From Cardinalis cardinalis (taxonomy: Eukaryota; Chordata; Aves; Passeriformes; Cardinalidae), in NCBI GenBank assembly GCA_014549065.1, contig JACDOX010000003.1, positions 12,744,462 through 12,808,461 on the forward strand: a stretch of DNA of 64,000 bases, written 5' to 3'. The translations under genes and the position numbers were made by a program. Within the stretch, counting starts at the first letter, position 1. Every line of letters begins with the position of its first letter. Positions 36,501-62,216 of the stretch are shown one piece after another. The notes under the pieces are model-generated. The model worked only from the letters and a program-made list of their open reading frames with translations. It was not told the origin of the DNA and searched no databases.

Positions 36501-37722
36501 TATTTCTTTGTGTAACAGTGGAGAACTTTCCATTCCTTTTTTTTTTTAAGATGTTTTTTTGAGCCAAAAGAGCATAGAGATGTAAGCTAAATATGGACAC
36601 AGAGGGGAGAGCAAGGGGGGTTTAAATGTGAAGTGGAAAAATTACTAGATTCTTATGCCTGTGGGCTTGGGGTTTTTTAAGGTGCTTGTTTCTTGTTCTT
36701 AGCTTAGAACAGGCCTTAGACAAAATTGCTGAGCTTCCAAAACTGCTTCTAGATTGTTAATTATGTATTTGTTGTGTTTGGTAGTTATGTAATTGACAAA
36801 CCAGCATGCTTGATGATCTCCAGTGTTGCATCTGTGCAATAATTTCAAATAGTAGCATATTTAAGCTTCGGGACGTTACTAAACCATATTTGTGGCAGTT
36901 TCTTGGGAAGAGAGATGATAATTTTGTTAGACTTCATATGAGCCATTCTGATAGCTTCCCTTATGTTAGTGGACTGCAGCGAATTGCAGTGCAAATCTTG
37001 CTGTGTCAGAGTGGCAAGAGCTTCATGAAAATCTCTGAAACTGTTCTGTGTTAGCTGTGGACATACAAACAGAGATAGGAGTCTTGGACTGGAGGTTAAG
37101 TTGAATGCAAATAGAAAACAAATAACTAAAATACTAAATGGATTTCAGCTGAGCATTCATAATCTGCATATCTGCACTGTTTATTTTCATAGACATGCTG
37201 TGACAGCAACCTTTCCTTAAAATCACAGGTGTCCCATGCATTGCATGGTTCTCCATTGAACAGGCTACTGCCTTTGCTTTGCTCCATGTATCTGCCAAGA
37301 CTTGTTTCATGTGTTGTGAGTCTTCAGCTTTGCCTTCACCCCTGTTAGTGTAAACACCACATGAGTTTGAGAAGCCTCTGTTTGTTGAATAAGAAAACTT
37401 CTAGCTTGCTTTTTGTTTGTTTGGGGAGAAGGAGAGAACAAGATTTTCTTTCTTCTCACTACAATTTGTCTTAGAAGTTGAGACAGCAAATAAAAATTTT
37501 AAAGCAGTTTAGGCATGGCTTGTTGTTTTTGTGTCTCCAAAGGACCAATTGCAGAAATAACTTGAGATACTCTTTTGCTTGTGCAGGTGTTGAGTGGACT
37601 TGGACTATGCATGGTCATGTGAAAACAATCGCTACCTTCAGAATATGCGCCTTTTCTGTGTCCCTGGTGCAAATACTCCTGCAGTTATTCCTTGCCGGTG
37701 CAGAAATGAAACTGTGTTGGAT

Positions 37723-37820
37723 GTTGCAATCTGTGACTTTGTTGCATTTGTTTNCTCAGAAAAATACATTTGTTGCAATTTGTGACTTTGTTGCATTTGT
37801 TTCCTCATAGAAAAATGTTA
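37723..37820. repeat. Two-copy 49-bp tandem duplication
   Basis: Copies starting gttgcaatctgtgactttg (37723) and gttgcaatttgtgactttg (37772) have a period of 49. They differ at few sites and are in the HYCC2 first intron. Confidence 0.9.
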
Positions 37821-38150
37821 CTGGGGCATCTGGGTGTTTAAATCATTCACATGGTAGCTGTGTTCCACATACCTTGTGTCTCAGGAGTCATGGCATGAAA
37901 CTCTGAGAGGGAGACTACATGTTTTGCTTTTTCCTCTCTGTAGATTAAATCCCTTTGGTTAGCTGAAGGTTTAATATGGTTTTTCACAGTTAATATTGCT
38001 GTTTACGTGGCATAATGAAAACTACAGTACTAATTTTGCTTCTTAATTTAAATTAAAATGTTAACCCTATATATCTAGTTTTTAACGTGCCAAATTACCC
38101 CAAAATTAAACTCTGACATTTTTAGGGAAATAGTNGAAGATGCTCTAGTA

Positions 38151-38194
38151 ATTCCATAGTACTTATATGTTAATTCCATAATACTTATATGTTA
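38151..38194. repeat. Two-copy 22-bp tandem duplication
   Basis: attccatagtacttatat followed by gtta is repeated at 38173 with one substitution (tag to taa). Confidence 0.9.
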
Positions 38195-41100
38195 ACTTTG
38201 TAATTTTTTCCCCTAGCTACTTCAGTGTTTAAATTGAGTAAAACTTAGGATGCTAAGGCAGAAAAATAAATGTGCAACAGTAGGACTTCACATTTGTTGT
38301 GCACNAAGTCCTAATCAGGTTAAGATTGTGGATGCATTCCAGATGAAATTAGGGGTCAGCAGCCAATGCTAATTGGCATTGATGCTGCTGAAATTGTGTA
38401 ACTGAGTATTGTGCTGATTGTCACAGTGTGCCACNCCTCCACTCCCCCACTTTATTTGACAACTTAAAATTTACTAAATGTTCAAAGGTTAGTTCTGTTA
38501 TTTCCTCTGTGCCCTTCTTCTTTGATTTGCAGGTTCTGGTCTGTGCTAAAGACAGAAAACTAGGTAGTTCAACATATGAAAAGTAGAAGAAAGTTCAAAG
38601 AAATTGAAGTAGAGTGCCTGTAGATACTAATTTTTTCTAATAAACACAGAAAGCTTAAAGATTTGCTGGTCAGCGGGGAAGTGAACTGCTATGCCTTTTT
38701 TCTTTTGGTCAACTTATAGGAAAGAGTTGCTTCAGCACAGCTTCTTGTCATTTGACTGAAGCATTTTGCAGGAACCTTGTCACACTTGGCGGGTGGAGAT
38801 GTGTATGGGTGCGATGGTCCATTGCCCTTCTCTGCTGATGATAGTCCCATGATTGCCAACTACTGTATTTGATGGCTTATTTTGATAATAAATTTTTGGT
38901 CTTGTGAGAGAGAGGAGGGAGCAAATCTTAAATGGACATTATCATGCTGATTAGGAAACCTTAATCACTGTGTTGTCTGTTGTCAGCTCTATCAAGCTTT
39001 GATGTGTTTCAAATTAATATTCCAGTGGGAAAGAAAAAATGTCTCTCCTACAGGGAAAAGATGCAGGCTTTTCTTGGCTTTCTGCAGAATTCTAGTAGTA
39101 GTTATTTTATTGCTATTTCTACTGCTGGGACATTCTGCTTTAGTAATGTGTCCTGACTTTGGGTAGACTGAAATTATTGTCTCTTTGTCTTTCTGAATGC
39201 AGACTTTAGAGTTTTCTGATATGTGTAAGGTTACTGAGTAAATTCTGCATGTTAATGCATATGTGTCACATCTATGGAAAATGGAAAGGGTTTTTATTAG
39301 CATTTCTTTTTTATTGCAGGGGAATGTTTAAGTTGTCATTTTCTTGGTTTTCATAGTTTAAATGAAACAGATAGAACTGATTAGGGAATAAAATTATTAA
39401 AATATGTTATGAAAATCTTCTCAAAGTGCCAGTTGGATAACTGGCAGATAAGGCAAAAACCATGAGGATTTTCCCTCCGAGTATGAAACCCTTGCTGCTC
39501 ACTGATAAGAAATAATTATGGTNTAATCATCTTAACTTGCAAATCTGAACATAATTGCAAGTACAGGGGTGTTAGGTCTGGGTGTGTATNTGGTTCAGAA
39601 TAGTTTTTTCGTGTGCTGAAGGAGTCACATGTGGNCTGTGCACGTTGGTTTTGGCTTGTTCTTGGCGGATTTTTTTTGTCCTGGTGGTGTGGGTTTTTCT
39701 TCAGGTTTTTTTTCCTTTATACCAGATCAGCCCTACTTTTTGAGAAGTTACTCCATGTTCTCTCTGCAGGTCCACTGTGCATTTCAATGACCTCAGTATT
39801 TCTAAACCTTTTGTCTAAGTTGCCCTTGAAAGACTGTTTTGTGGAGCATGCTCTATGAAGGATGAGTATATTAGTTACACCAAAAATGTGTAATCTAGCA
39901 ATTTCAGGTGCCTGCTGCTTGAACTTTGGTAAGTGCTGCTGATCCCTGTCAGCATAGGGAAACAGAACAGACTTTTAATTAAACTCAGGCTTTGATTAAA
40001 AATTTCTGATTGTGTTTGAAGAGAATGAACTGAATTTGTTCTATGCCAGTATAACTAATAAAAACGTAGAAGGTCATAACTGTTGCCCAGATGGGCAGTA
40101 CCTGTAAAAGATTAGAGAAACTGTTTATGTTTTGTATAGTTCATNTGGGTGAATTTCATTTGAAGTAGATGTAATAATTGCTTAAAGATGATTAATGTTG
40201 CAAAAAGGAGTAGTATAACCCCTAGCAAGTTTGCATATAAGGCCATCTCTGGTCTTCTACCTAGGGTAAATTTATTCCAGAAACTTGAGGAAAGGAAAAG
40301 CTCTGTTTTACCAACTGCTTTTGAAGGTGGTTTGTTTTGTTGGTTTTTTTTTTTTTTAGGAGGAAAACTGTTCAGTATTACAAACAAAAACCCAGAGTGT
40401 CTCTGTGTATGGATGAGGTTATGTAAAAGTGCCTGAAGATTAGAACATTGAGTCCTCAGTGAGGTTTTTTGGAGCACAAGAAAATGTGCTTGAAAACCTA
40501 GAACACTGTAAAGTTAACCATCTCTACATAAATTCCACTCCCCTGTCTACGCAAAAAAAACTTGTTGGGGAAGCTTAGCTATAAAGCTTGCTGCTTGGAT
40601 TCTCAGTGCTGCCTGTCAAATCAGTAATTTTTCATAATCTTGGAAGACTCAAATTTTCTGAATGTACATTAGGACAGTATTTGATGAAAACTTTTAATTT
40701 TGTTCAGGTTATAAATAGAAAATGTGTATGAATATTATAGTGTGCATTTAAGATCCTGCTCTTGTTTCTGTGGTGTTCAGGGGAGGAGGAAAAAAAGCTG
40801 TGTATTCCAACTGGAGTCATCATTCCAAGCACCTGTGGAAGGCTGTTTTCTTTTTGTCTCTGTTTAGTTTTGTTGTGGTTTTANACTGCTTTATTTTTTA
40901 TACTGGTCTATAGCTTAGATAAGTGAAAAATATTGTGGACAATCTTGCCTAATATGGTCCATGAAAGACTGGCTTGATGTAAGTTGTTTCTTCTGTGTTT
41001 ATGTCGTGTTCCTGAAGATACTATATATGAAGTTTTGCTCTAGAAAAAGAATTGTTTAAATTTCGGATTAAAAAATCCACAAAAACCATCCAAATATCCT

Positions 41101-44100
41101 CCCCAGGTAATACCCCCACATATGTTAGTAACTTAGTGTCCAATTTAAAAATACATGAAAAATGAATAATTTCACAGTAAAATATTCATTAGTCCTTTCT
41201 TNTGACTGGTTGGTTTGCATTCTGTTGTAATGTTGGTTTAAGAGTAGAAGAATAATGACTGTAAACAATATGCATTGTGTTTAACTATTCAGCAGTGAAG
41301 ATTAATTATTAAACTCATACCAAGACAAAGGGGGTACCTGGTGTAGTTGTTGCACTAATTTACATTTACTACTGTTTTAATTCTCACTCAGTTATTNCAC
41401 TGAGAAGCAGTTTATGCTTCCAAGGAATAGGCCACAGAGTGCCAATTATAGTAAGCTGAGTTTCAGAGCTTCATGAGAGCTTCTAATAAGGTGATGAAAA
41501 AGTGTTACACTTTCTGTACAGATGCAGTTTCTTTGCCTGTTTTCTNTGAAGGAGAGTCCAACAAAGGCTGTGTAATTTCCTGCTCTGGAGGAATCCTAGT
41601 GAAGTTAATAGTAGGGCTGGTCATAAGCATCAATTTTTGCAGTACAATCACCTTAATAGTTGGGTCAAATATCTTAATCATTGATGTTCACATAATTCTT
41701 AATGGATTGCATTATATAGAATTAACATGGTCAGGTACATGTTTTATTTCTTATATGTGGAAATTCTGACTTGTACAGTCTGTCTAATCTCAATATAAAA
41801 TTAACAGTGGTTTTCTCTCTGTTTGGTGAGATTGTTCTTTGCAGTTCTTAAAACCTCTCTCTAACTTTCAGAAAACTAGTGTGAGACTGAAAATGACTGG
41901 CACTGAAATCATGCTGTGATCCATGACATGGGAGAAGACAAGTTGCTTCCTCTACAGTGACGCTTGGAAGTAATAAAGGCAGCTGCAGTTTTAACTGTGA
42001 ATGTTGAAGCAGATCTTAGATTTCAGAACTCTTGATGCTACTGTGCTTTACCTCTGAACAGTGAACAGCCTCTGTATGTGACTGAAGTCCTTCTTGTAAA
42101 TGTGTAGTGTTCAACTTGCTCATATATTCCATTAGGTCAAGCAGAAGAGATCTGGGCTGTTCTGAAATTTTGTCATCTTGATGAGTAGTGGTGTGATTAG
42201 TGATATTTCATTTAACTACATTTGTTAAGTTTGCTTTTTAAAGTCTGGGAACTTGTAATGGAAAGGTAAGACCAGCATATTAATCAGAATTAATTTTATC
42301 CTTGAAAACCANGCATCTTAAATGTGAAGGAAGCATCTGAGTCAGATATGAAATTTATGGCATCGTGTGATAAAACAATGTCCTAATTCTTATGGATCTT
42401 TATTTTAACTCTGCCATTTTGAAAGTTTATTTAGAACTTTGTATTCTTACTGCATCATTTTTTAAAAGTCAGCAAGATGACATAATTTTAGCTATAACTG
42501 AGGTAAATTCAGATAAACTTGGAGATCACACTCATTTAAGAATTTGTGAATGTGTAAGTAAGTGTATGGATGGGGGGAAATTTGTCACTTCAGCTTAATC
42601 TATTTACACTCCTCTTCCTGGAGGTGGAGGCTTTACCATCTGGAAGTTGGAAAGATTAGAATAAAGGATTTCATTACTTTCAGCAGAGGAGCCTCTGGGT
42701 TAGATCTCTTTGAGAATAGGGTAGAAAAAAGGAGGTTAGGTAAATTAAATAATGAATATGTAACCTAAATTCCATTTTGTGTAAATTACAATTGGTAGGG
42801 AATAGTGCAATGAGAAATAAATACTGGTATTGGAATTTAGATATGGTCTGAAATTGACTTCAACTTTTTAATGGATATTTTTATAATATAACAGACATTT
42901 ATTTTTCTCAAGTGACGATTTTACAGCTCAAAAGTGGGAAGCTGCTTAAAATATTCAGCTGGTATTTCTAGAACATTTCTGCATGAATTTCTTTCCTTTA
43001 CAGACCAGATAGTGATCTTAGCATAATGTTTGCAGTCTTATTCCAAAGTGCATACTGGGGAGGTTTTGGTAGTGTGTCTTTTTGTTGATTTGTTTTGTTT
43101 CGGGTTTGAATTTTGTTGTGGTTTTGTTCCCACAGAAATTCTGTTTCGAGATTTCTCTTAGCCTGTGTCTGTTCTTTTTTAGTAGTTAGCACTAAGTGCC
43201 TTAAAAAGACCACCTTAACTGTGATTTTGCAAGTGTGTGTTTGCTGAGGCTTTTTTTTAAGGCTCCTTCTTTTACTATGCATTTTGCATCTTTACTTATC
43301 TAGATTTAATTTACTTCATGAACCAAAACCATGAAGGAGAAGGTGTTTGGGAGGGGTAGGGTTACACGGAAAGTAATTTGCATGGAAATGTTTTTGTAAG
43401 TAAAGAGGTTAATGTAGACAAACTAGCACAGGAAGAGTTACTGCATATGAACTGATGCAAAGGGAGGACAAACCTGTATTGTCTGGCGTAGGATGGGTTA
43501 TCACCAGGATCCTGACAAGAGAATGTTTTAGGTTTTGTGTAGGATGACTATGTGAAGTTGTTTCTAAGGAAACTGGTGCTGAGAGAACAAGGTAACTTTT
43601 CTGTGGCTAACCTACGTGTGTGTNTATATATATTTTTTAAAGTGCGTCAGGTCCTTAAAATAGAATAATTAATGTGTGCTTTGTGATATTTAAGGCTGCA
43701 GGATAATGTCTTTATTATTATTGTTTCCAAAATCCTGTAAGTAACGTAGAGGATTGTTTTCTTTGAATGCAGAAGATAAATTTCCTGTTCCACATTCTTG
43801 ATTATCTCAACTCTTTTCTGCTTTATTTGCTGCATGAACTCCTAGGAGAGGGATTTAGCTAAGAGTGTACAACTGTGTTTAATTCAGGTTCTGCTTATTT
43901 GCCTCTATGAGGCACTTAAATTTTTCTCTGTAGAGTAACCTGACTTCTGTAGTTTTTTACAACTACTCTGTGTAATACTATGAAAACATCAGCCTTAAAG
44001 TAGTTTTTTAAACTGTTATATAGTGTCTATTTTCAGTGTTGTATTTTCATTCCCACTGCTCTAATTGTTTGTCTTCAGGAATTTTGTATCTATAAAGTAG

Positions 44101-47019
44101 TTTCACTGTAGGAATGGTAAAAAGATAGAAGGTTGGTAGCTGAGCTTTTGTGGTGCTTGAAAAGGCACAGAAGATAATTTAGAGCTTAAAATGACTTAGA
44201 GGAGGCATTTTGGAACAGATGGGCTGTACCTTTTCTTTACCCCTTTTTTGGCAGCTGCTGAAATTGATGTGACCTTTTTGATAAGAAATGGATCTTACTG
44301 TGCAAGTATGGTACCATGAAAGTTTACAAGACTATTATCAATCATCTTTGACTTCTCTGTGGTAAGGCTTTCTCCCATTGTTTTCACATACCTGTCTTTG
44401 TTGCTGATATCAAAAAAGAAAGCTTTTTAGCCTGGTTTTTAGTAGTGAGTCAGAGTGGGCAGGGAAGTAATGTCTTNTCCAAGTTGTTTTGCATGACTAA
44501 GGCTTGTCTAATAAGGCTGGCAACCTAAATCCCACATAAAGAATACATCAGCATTTATATTTTAAAGTTGGAATGCATGCCTGTCTGCTGATGCTTGCAA
44601 TTAAATTACCTAAAAACTAGAGTTGGAAGAGTGCCCTTTCTATTAAGGAGAAGGCTTGAACTGACAATTTAAATTAATAACTGTCCCGAGGAGGTTTTGC
44701 TTCTTTCTGTCTGTCAGTTTTTACCTTGTTTCTCTGTACTCTGGAGCTGTATGGCCAAGAGAATTCTGGCAGAATGTTTGAACCTGTTTCAAATGGCAAG
44801 ATGTAGTTGTAGCTCTGATTTGTTGAGGACAATAGTTTTTAAAAGTATTATTTTATGTTCTTACCAAAATGACAGTTTAAATAGGATTCTGGTAGAATAA
44901 TGTGTTTATATATATGGATATAGGGAAGTCACAAAGGTATTTGTACTATATTTATCATAAGAGATGTATATTACAGTGCATATACTTTAAGTAAGAAGTT
45001 ATCCACCAAAATTGAACATTTCTAAGGCTGATTTAGATTAGCGTGAGAGTCAGACCCTTTCTAGTGTGGAAACAGACCATACTGTGGCTGTTTAATATCT
45101 TCTGGTANATAACTTCAGAGTAGCTGGATGAAGCTGTATATCCCTATATATTGAGTGGTTAAGCAAGGAGTTGCTTTTAAGAGAATTTTTTTTTTAAAGC
45201 ATGTCAGTGAAGTGCTAGTTTGCAGCACTAAGTTTTCTTCTTTGCTTTTCTTGTTCTACCACAGAACTATGTAAGACAGGTATTACAGTGTTTATCTACA
45301 ATAGCTTCTTATTGTCCTCATGATATTTTATGGTAACTTACAGTGTGGGTAGCAGTACACTGTTAACAGTCTAAGATTTCTANCTTGGTGCATTCAAACA
45401 CTTTATTTTTTGTTTACTCTGTTAAAGAAAAAGTCCATTCTACCTTCCCAACCACTTAATTCCATGACCTTCTAAGACAAGGAACTCTTTATTTCCTCTG
45501 TTTTTAAAAAATTAGTCCCATATCCAGGTTAGAAGTTATTTTTCACAATCCTTGTCTTCAACTGCTTCTTAAACATTTTTCTGCCAAATACATATTTATT
45601 TTGTTTGCAACAAATGTAGGCCAGTATTTCAAATAAGAGCATATTACCAGTTTTGTGTGCTCTACTTTCATGTTTTCAGATTTACTTTAAATGACTTTGT
45701 GTGATCAAGCATCTTGATGTATTGTCTGGCTGCTGATGCATTCCTGAACAAATGTTTTCATTGCATCATCAAATATATTATCTAGTCTTTTTCCATTTAG
45801 TCTTTTACACCTCTGCACTCAGGAATAGCTCATCACGAGAAGTTCAAATTGTGCTTTTGTTATCTGCATTTATCAGCATGTTGCTTGGTTTTCTTCCTCC
45901 AGAGTTTCCCAGTCTCGTTAGTGTGGGTGTGTGGTGGGGAGGTTTCTTTCCTGTGTACTTCTGACCACCTCATCCTATGTTGTCTTCTATCTGTTCTGCT
46001 TTCNAGGGTCTTAATCATGTTTAACACAGGTGCTCTTCTTACAGAGCTATGCACTTGCCGTATCAAAGAAACTGAAAGTGTGTTTAGTTCAGAGTAAGGA
46101 TCCATTCTTGATGCTTTCCACACTACTTTTTTTACAGAGGCAGCATGGAAAAATCTTTCTTCAAATGCATTTCTTTCCATGCTCAGTAATGAATTATAGA
46201 TATGATAATTATAGATAGTTTCCATAGCTTGGAAGAATGAGCTATAATTGATAATAGAGTTTTCTGTTTTAAGACTTGTCAATCCATAATGTTCTCTTAC
46301 ACAAATGGCACTGTGAAGAAATCATGTAGCGTGAAGCTTTATTCTTTTTGGCTGACACTGTTCTGGTGTTAAATGCAAATTATTCTTCTCATGGCCTTCA
46401 AGGTAAAAATACATGATATTTTCATTCATTGTGCAGCAANAATTGTTATATGCATTTTGCTGTCTAGTATAAAATGGCCAAGAACTGGACTCATTTTGAA
46501 GTGCATGTCCTGTAATGTAATCTCTTCCATGTATGTTTAAACCAGTATAAACTACTGGCCTCTTTAAAACAAGCATGCAAACAAAAACCCTGGATAAAAT
46601 ACAAACCATCAACAAAAATCCCTCTGCATACTTGAATAATCATATCTTCTTAAATACCATCAATTCTGAAAATCTAATCAGTAGCTTGTTTTTTTTTTCT
46701 TTCTAATCCCCACTGTTACAGTTGATAGTGTAGCAAGTGATACTGGCTGAGATTGTCTGGGTAATCATTTTGTTGTTGCAGATTGATCTTGGTTAGTCTT
46801 GGTTTAAATGCAGACTGGTAAATAATAATGTGTTCAGTATGTGTTTCTTCTAAATGTAAGTGAAAAACAAGTTCTCTGAGCATAGTTGACCCTTTTTTCA
46901 TTTCTTTTATTGTAGTCAAAAAATTCTTGCGGCGTTACCTGAGTTTTTAAGTTTCATTGTTCCAATAGTATATTGTTGATAAACTTTNGTATTTTCAAAG
47001 GCAAAAATATTGAGAATGG

Positions 47020-47176
47020 TGAGTTCACCATCCCTGGAGGGATTTAAAAACCCATGTAGATGTGACACTGAAGGACGTGGTGTGTTGGTGCAGTTGGCAG
47101 TGCTGTGTTGCACGGTGGCTGGACTTGATGGTCTTAAAGGTCTTTTCCAGTCAAGATGATTCTATGATTGCATGAT
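47020..47176 (+). mobile_element. CR1 LINE 3' terminal fragment
   Basis: It contains caccatccctggagggattt, then gtagatgtgacactgaaggac, ggctggacttgatggtctta and the tail gattctatgattgcatgatt. These match the last roughly 150 bp of CR1 as I remember it. It is plus-strand and strongly 5'-truncated, in the HYCC2 first intron. Confidence 0.9.
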
Positions 47177-49783
47177 TTGTGTGCATAGCACGATCAAGGA
47201 GAGGGCTCTGACTTGGTAAAATTCTGTTTCTTAACTGTAATTGACCGATGCACAGTGCAAGACTGTGACTTCCTTCAGAACAGAGTATTATAGCTTTAAT
47301 TTTAAGTATAAAGATTCCAGGTCTAATTTAACAGCCTTATGTGTCATATTCTGCTCATTTATGCCGAATGAATAAGTTTAGGAGAAAACNTCTAAACTAT
47401 CATTTCAGGTGCTTTTATGGGGAAGATTTTTGGTAATTGATTTTTTTGTGTTTGATTTTAACATTGAGTGACTGTATTCCTAACTGTAACTTTTCCTGTT
47501 CCATGCTTTAGTATGCATTTAAACTTGCTTACTTGTTCAGTATTTAAGAAATCTTCATCAGACCATATGTAAAAATATTTTTATATGTTTTATTATTACT
47601 GTTACTAATAACTAAATTTTTGATTAGTTTTTTATGGTTCCTATATACTATAAGAACCTTTGAATCATAGTAGAAAAAAATAATACTGTTTTTCAAATAA
47701 ACATGAGAAGTCTCTTATATTCCCTGTATTTTGTTTGCTTTGGGAGAGATGTGAACACTCCAGAAATGAAATTCAATACTCTTGGTTCAGGCTACTTCAA
47801 CCTTGAATAAATATGCACAGGGTTTAATGTATTGAACCAGTTTACTTTAGGGACACACCCACACAGTGTTTGAGGTATTTATATTTTTCCCCCCAAAGAT
47901 ATAGCAAACCAGGCAGTGAGTGTAAGCATGAGGTGTGCTTCCCAGATGGCCGTTTGAAAATCCCAGAGAGTCANCTGTGTGTGAGGCTGGGGCTGTCCCT
48001 CAGCTGCCTATCTTGCCTCTTTGTAGAAGTCCTTAAAAATATCTNTAATATCCAGGCAAATAATTTGGAAGGCAGAGACGATTTGTCCTAAAACTGAACT
48101 GGCAGCGACCATAGCCAGACCAGATGTGGATTGTTTCTGTATTGATAGAGCAGTTGTGGTTCTCAAGCTGATTTACTCTGGAAGAAGTTCCCAAATAGGG
48201 AAGCTTGAAGTTCAATGCATGGCAAAACCACTAATATACCTAGAATTTGCTCCTNTGTGTGGTGTTTTCCTCAAGCTCCCTATGAAGGGATTCTTTAGCA
48301 AAGATGAACTTTAGATAAATGGCTGATTTTCACGACAGCACTGAGATTTTGGCTCTGTAAGGAATATGTACGTAAGAAATTATAGTATGGGAGAGTCTTT
48401 AATATATTCAATTTAAGAGTTACATGTTCTCCAAAGCCAGGATATTAATTCAGTTCACATTTTATAAAATTATTGCTTTCTTCTTTTATCTTATGCTGTT
48501 CTTTGTGAGTACTGTGCCTCACTAATACAGAAGGATTTTCTAGATAAGTGACAAAAGTCTTTTATTTGGATGAAGGCAATTCCTCCCTTCCTCCTGCTAA
48601 AACACTGAGCCTTTTTTTTTTTTTTTGAATGGCAAATTGCTTTATTGCAGAAGGATTCATGTGGACTTTGGAAGATTTGGTAAACTTCAATTTGTAAGAC
48701 CAAAAAATGCTTGTTTTACTTTACTATATTTTTTCCAGATTTTGTGATCGTGATAAGTTTTTTTATCTTTTAGAAAACAGGGCAGTACTTGAAGGCCTGA
48801 CAAATGCATCCCAGGTTGAAAAATTTCTGCATTCCTTCTCCTCTTCCTCCTTTAGAAAACTGACTTCTTTAAAGAGGTAAAGTTGAATGTTGCAGTTTTT
48901 TTTTCAGGCAGAGTGAACTAGAACTCGGCTTTTNCGGTAGCATGTGCTATGATGTTTTAAATTAAATTATATGCATGTATCACTCTGACATGGCATCAGG
49001 ATGTCTTTGTAAACTTTTGTTTGCAGAGATCTAATTAGTTGTGTTATTTTACAGAANTATTTTTCTTATTTCTACTGAAATAAGTCACTTAAGTGTTACT
49101 TGAATTTAAATTAATGTCATTTCTGAATTTGTTGTATTTTACGNTGTTTAAACATACTTTAGAAATCTGAAGCAGTTCCTTGCCCACAAGAGAGTTGGTA
49201 TTCTCTTAATGATTTCCTGCCAAGGGCCATTGAAAAAATGATACATTAACTCAAAAAATGTGTTGGGAAGCCTTTTATCTTATTTCACGTCACTTTTTAT
49301 TTAACAAATACTGATTGTTCTTAAATACAAATAAGTTACAAAATAAATACAAAAACAAGTAAGTTCTGAGAAGAGAATTGATGATTCCAGTCATCTAGCC
49401 TGGCTGTTAAAAGGTCATTTGTTGTAGGACTTCCATGATGTAACTTGTATGTCAAACATAAATTTTGTTGAACCTAAGTAATTTTCAAAACATGACTGAA
49501 AGACAGCTGGCCTGAAGCATTGAATCCTTCTTTTTCCTCCTTCCCCATTTATGCNCAGCATTTTAGACTAAACAAAGAAAACAGTTAAATTACTGTTAAA
49601 TAATGGGACTAATTGTCCAAAATGCAACTTTTTTATTGTTTTGTATTGTATAATCTTNTTGGAAAGGCATTAACAGCTTTTCATTTGGGAGGATTGTAAA
49701 AAACTAAATTTTCCTACCATAACTAATATTTAACTTCTTTTTTTTTCTTCTAAAGGTAAGAGAGAAGCAAAAGAACTAAGAAA

Positions 49784-62216
<12,433 letters not shown>

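Larger units (their letters stand above)
30588..49755 (+). other. HYCC2: HYCC2 first intron (about 19 kb)
   Basis: Long AT-rich stretch between the CpG island and the exon with the start codon. Contents I can support: tandem duplications at 37723-37820 and 38151-38194, and a CR1 fragment at 47020-47176. No coding exon was seen on either strand; untranslated exons cannot be excluded. Confidence 0.65.
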
